Below, one piece after another: positions 13,844-16,206 of a stretch of DNA of 16,206 nucleotides (positions are counted from its first letter, which is position 1; each line of letters starts with the position of its first letter). A program made the translations under genes and the position numbers. Source of the stretch: JAJFFW01 sp038531315 (GTDB lineage: Bacteria; Pseudomonadota; Alphaproteobacteria; Caulobacterales; Parvularculaceae). Location: assembly GCA_038531315.1 (NCBI GenBank), contig JBCBBT010000071.1, positions 1-16,206 of the forward strand. Direction: 5' to 3'. Under the pieces are notes generated by a model. That model was given only the letters and a program-made list of their open reading frames with translations, was not told where the DNA came from and did not search any database.

Positions 13844-14766
13844 CGACGGCGAGGCTGTTTTCCAAAGCCGCCGTGATTGGCGTTGGGCTTGTCGGCGGCT
13901 CGCTTTTCAGGGCGATGCGCGCGCGCGGGCTTGCGGAGACTTTCGCCGGCTTCGATATCGACGCCGCCGCCGCGGCGCGCGCCCGCGAGATCGGCGTCAT
14001 CGACAACGCCGCCGCGACGCTGGCCGAGGCGGTCGCCGATGCGGACCTTGTCGTGATCGCAACGCCGGTCGGCGCCGCGGGCGACGTCTTGCGGGACCTT
14101 GCGGCGCACGCCGCGGATGGCGCACTGATCATCGATGTCGGCTCAGTGAAAGACGCCGTCAAACGCAGCGGCGAGGCGTTGCCGGCGCATCTACACTTTG
14201 TGCCGTGCCATCCTGTGGCGGGTACGGAGCAATCCGGCCCCGACGCGGGCTTTGCAACGCTCTTTGAAGGGCGCTGGTGCATCGTGACGCCGCTTGAGCG
14301 CACGGACGCCGCCTATGGCGCCGCCGTTGAAAAAGCGTGCGCGTTATGGCGGGCCGTTGGCTCCGACGTTGAACGCATGGACGCGGCCCATCACGATCTC
14401 GCTCTTGCGGTGACGAGCCACCTGCCGCACCTCATCGCCTTCACGCTTGTGGGCGCCGCTGACGACCTTGAAGCGGTGGCGGAAGCGGAAATCGTCAAAT
14501 ACTCCGCCGGCGGCTTCAGGGACTTCACGCGGATCGCCGCGTCTGACCCCGTCATGTGGCGCGATGTCTTCATTCACAACAAGGATGCAGTGCTGGAGGT
14601 TCTCGGCCGGTTCAGCGAAGAGCTGGCGGTCTTGCAGCGCGCGATCCGGTGGGGCGATGCGGCGGCGCTTGAAAAATCCTTCGCCCGCGGACGGGCGCTG
14701 AGACGGGCGATTGTCGACGCCGGTCAGGAAACCGATGCGCCAAATTTCGGGCGCGACAGCGAGTAG
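13840..14766 (+). CDS. tyrA: Prephenate/arogenate (cyclohexadienyl) dehydrogenase
   Basis: A 308-residue NAD(P)-dependent dehydrogenase of tyrosine biosynthesis. It has an N-terminal Rossmann motif VIGVGLVGGS (12-21), then DVGSVKDAV, HPVAGTEQSGP (124-134) and a helical C-terminal domain with SHLPHLIAF (193-201, active-site histidines) and KYSAGGFRDFTRIAASDPVMWRDV. It oxidatively decarboxylates prephenate to 4-hydroxyphenylpyruvate or arogenate to tyrosine; which substrate is used cannot be told. No ACT or chorismate-mutase domain is fused, so feedback control is not obvious. It is translationally coupled to hisC by the ATGA overlap and converges on spoVR, 28 bases away. tyrC is an equally valid name. 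Confidence 0.94.
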   Translation: MTTARLFSKAAVIGVGLVGGSLFRAMRARGLAETFAGFDIDAAAAARAREIGVIDNAAATLAEAVADADLVVIATPVGAAGDVLRDLAAHAADGALIIDVGSVKDAVKRSGEALPAHLHFVPCHPVAGTEQSGPDAGFATLFEGRWCIVTPLERTDAAYGAAVEKACALWRAVGSDVERMDAAHHDLALAVTSHLPHLIAFTLVGAADDLEAVAEAEIVKYSAGGFRDFTRIAASDPVMWRDVFIHNKDAVLEVLGRFSEELAVLQRAIRWGDAAALEKSFARGRALRRAIVDAGQETDAPNFGRDSE

Positions 14767-14794
14767 CGGCGGATTATGCCCCGTATCAAGACGA

Positions 14795-16206
14795 TCAGGC
14801 GTCTTCCTCGTCGAGCTTGACCTTGTGGCCCCACAGGGTTTCGACGTGAAAAAGAACATCCTTCTTGGTTTTCGCATCGAGCGTGCGGCCGCTGTGGACG
14901 GTGTGGCGCAGTTGCAGCGTCCGGTCGCCGTCAAGGTCAGCGCCCACGACCTGAATATTCGCCTCGTGCATGCCGAGATCATACATGCGCGCTAAAGTCT
15001 CGCGCACCCGCTTAAAGCCGCGCTCATCGTGGATCGCGTTGACGTCGATATAATTCGCCTTGGCGTCGTCGCCGAGCGCAAAAAACCGCATATCGCGCAT
15101 CACCTTCGGCGACAGATACTGAAGGATGAAACTCTCATCGCGATAGTCCGCCCAGGCCTGTTTCAGAACATCGCGCCAGTCGCCCGCGCCCGCAATGTCG
15201 GGAAACCATTCACGATCTTCGTCCGTCGGCGCTTCGCTCATGCGCTTTAAGTCTTCCATCATCGCAAAGCCGAGCGCGTAGGGATTGATCCCGGAATAGC
15301 GCGGATCGTCGAAATCCGGCTGAAACACGACCGATGAATGGGAGTGCAAAAACTCCATTATGGCGCCTTCGCCGATACGGCCCTGTTCATAAAGCGCGTT
15401 CATGATGTAGTGGTGCGTGAACGTCGCGCAGCCCTCATTCATGACTTTCGTTTGTTTTTGCGGATAAAAATACTGCGCAATATTACGCACGATACGGACG
15501 ATTTCGCGCTGCCACGGCCTCAGCGTCGGTGAGGCTTTTTCAATGAAGTACAGGAGGTTTTCTTCCGGCAGGTTGATGTCGCGCACGGCCGCCTGACGCT
15601 CTTCCTTTTCGGCGTCGTCTTCTTCCGTGTTGGGGAGCGTTCGCCAGATATCGTTGAAGTTTTCGCGTTCATACTCTGCGCGTGCAATCGCCTTTTGTAG
15701 CGCATCTTTTTCCGAGGCGCGCGGCGGGCGCTGATAGCGAAAGACGCCTTGGTCCATCAGCGCATGCGCGGCGTCAAGCGTGCGTTCAACGTCCTCGAAT
15801 CCATATTCGTCTTCGCAGCGTTCAATATATTTTTTGGCGAATTCAAGATAAGGCAGGATGCCTTCGGCATCCGTCCACTGACGGAACAGATAATTGTTCT
15901 TGAAAAAGTGATTGTGACCGAAACACGCATGCGCCATGACGAGCGCCTGCATGGTCATGGTGTTCTCTTCCATCAGATAGGCGATGCAGGGGTTCGAGTT
16001 AATCACAATCTCATAGGCAAGGCCGGTAAAGCCCTTCTGGTAATTCATCTGGTCGCGCGCAAAATGCTTGCCGAACGACCAGTGTTTATACATCAGCGGC
16101 ATGCCGTGAGAGGAATAGGCGTCGAGCATCTGTTCGGAGGAGATGATCTCCACCTGATTGGGGTAGACGTCGAGCTTCAGATCATTGAGGGCGATTTCCT
16201 CAATGG
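14795..16206 (-). CDS. spoVR: SpoVR/YcgB family protein, lacking its N-terminal end (runs off the right edge)
   Basis: The minus strand is open from the right edge to a stop at 14795, about 470 codons. The reading starts mid-protein with IEEIALNDLKLDVYPNQ, then VEIISSEQMLDAYSSHGMP, MYKHWSFGKHF, NPCIAYLMEEN, AHACFGHNHFFKNN and MNEGCATFTHHYIM, all hallmarks of SpoVR (YcgB in E. coli). A GTG at 16153 is not the start, because the conserved family sequence continues upstream of it. SpoVR is tied to spore cortex formation in Bacillus, but proteobacterial homologues have a poorly known stress or stationary-phase role and usually form an operon with a YeaG/PrkA-type kinase and a YeaH-type DUF444 protein, which would lie to the right of this window. 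It converges on tyrA. Confidence 0.94.
   Translation of the reverse strand, partial: IEEIALNDLKLDVYPNQVEIISSEQMLDAYSSHGMPLMYKHWSFGKHFARDQMNYQKGFTGLAYEIVINSNPCIAYLMEENTMTMQALVMAHACFGHNHFFKNNYLFRQWTDAEGILPYLEFAKKYIERCEDEYGFEDVERTLDAAHALMDQGVFRYQRPPRASEKDALQKAIARAEYERENFNDIWRTLPNTEEDDAEKEERQAAVRDINLPEENLLYFIEKASPTLRPWQREIVRIVRNIAQYFYPQKQTKVMNEGCATFTHHYIMNALYEQGRIGEGAIMEFLHSHSSVVFQPDFDDPRYSGINPYALGFAMMEDLKRMSEAPTDEDREWFPDIAGAGDWRDVLKQAWADYRDESFILQYLSPKVMRDMRFFALGDDAKANYIDVNAIHDERGFKRVRETLARMYDLGMHEANIQVVGADLDGDRTLQLRHTVHSGRTLDAKTKKDVLFHVETLWGHKVKLDEEDA

Noticed and set aside
16153..16153. GTG as the true start of spoVR
   Set aside because: In-frame residues upstream (LDVYPNQ) continue the conserved family sequence to the window edge, so the gene is cut by the edge.

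Overview
The window is high-GC DNA with tightly packed genes and strongly GC-ending codons. Gene content points to an alphaproteobacterium: a PhaR regulator divergent from phaA-phaB, a CreA-like lipoprotein, a DUF4908-like exported protein, GloB beside two SAM methyltransferases, and hisC overlapping a prephenate dehydrogenase gene. A Caulobacterales, Parvularculales or Rhodobacterales relative is plausible, but the sequence alone does not fix the order. I see no tRNA, rRNA, CRISPR array, transposase or phage gene. Both edges cut genes: an ArnT-like transferase on the left and SpoVR on the right.

Left block (1-2244): envelope glycosylation. A partial ArnT/PMT-like lipid-linked sugar transferase on the minus strand diverges from a family 2 glycosyltransferase and a four-helix small membrane protein. 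The likely logic is that the GT2 enzyme loads a sugar on a polyprenyl phosphate and the ArnT-like enzyme transfers it in the periplasm. A perfect 8-bp dyad lies in the divergent spacer. The GT2 start is doubtful, because the best ribosome binding site feeds another frame.

Middle block (2245-7500): after a 381-base gene-free stretch comes a PAS-GGDEF-EAL protein whose GGDEF motif is destroyed and whose EAL residues are intact, so it is probably a c-di-GMP phosphodiesterase. It converges on phaR. phaR diverges from phaA and phaB, which make (R)-3-hydroxybutyryl-CoA from acetyl-CoA for polyhydroxybutyrate. The synthase phaC is not in the window. The phaR-phaA spacer holds a TTGCA-CC-TGCAA dyad suited to PhaR autoregulation.

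Exported-protein block (7501-9986): three consecutive plus-strand genes encode envelope or secreted proteins: a DUF4908-like protein, an unrecognised four-cysteine protein and a CreA-like lipoprotein. Their joint role is unknown.

Right block (10008-16206): a minus-strand methyltransferase-gloB pair diverges from a second methyltransferase followed by hisC and tyrA (aromatic amino acid or histidine synthesis). The spacer between the two methyltransferase genes carries direct repeats and a chain of inverted repeats. A partial spoVR gene converges on tyrA at the right edge.

No clearly novel multi-gene system is visible. The most interesting leads are the exported-protein trio, the repeat-rich spacer at 11575-11816, the GT2 start/frame problem, and the translated spacer-like tail of the second methyltransferase.
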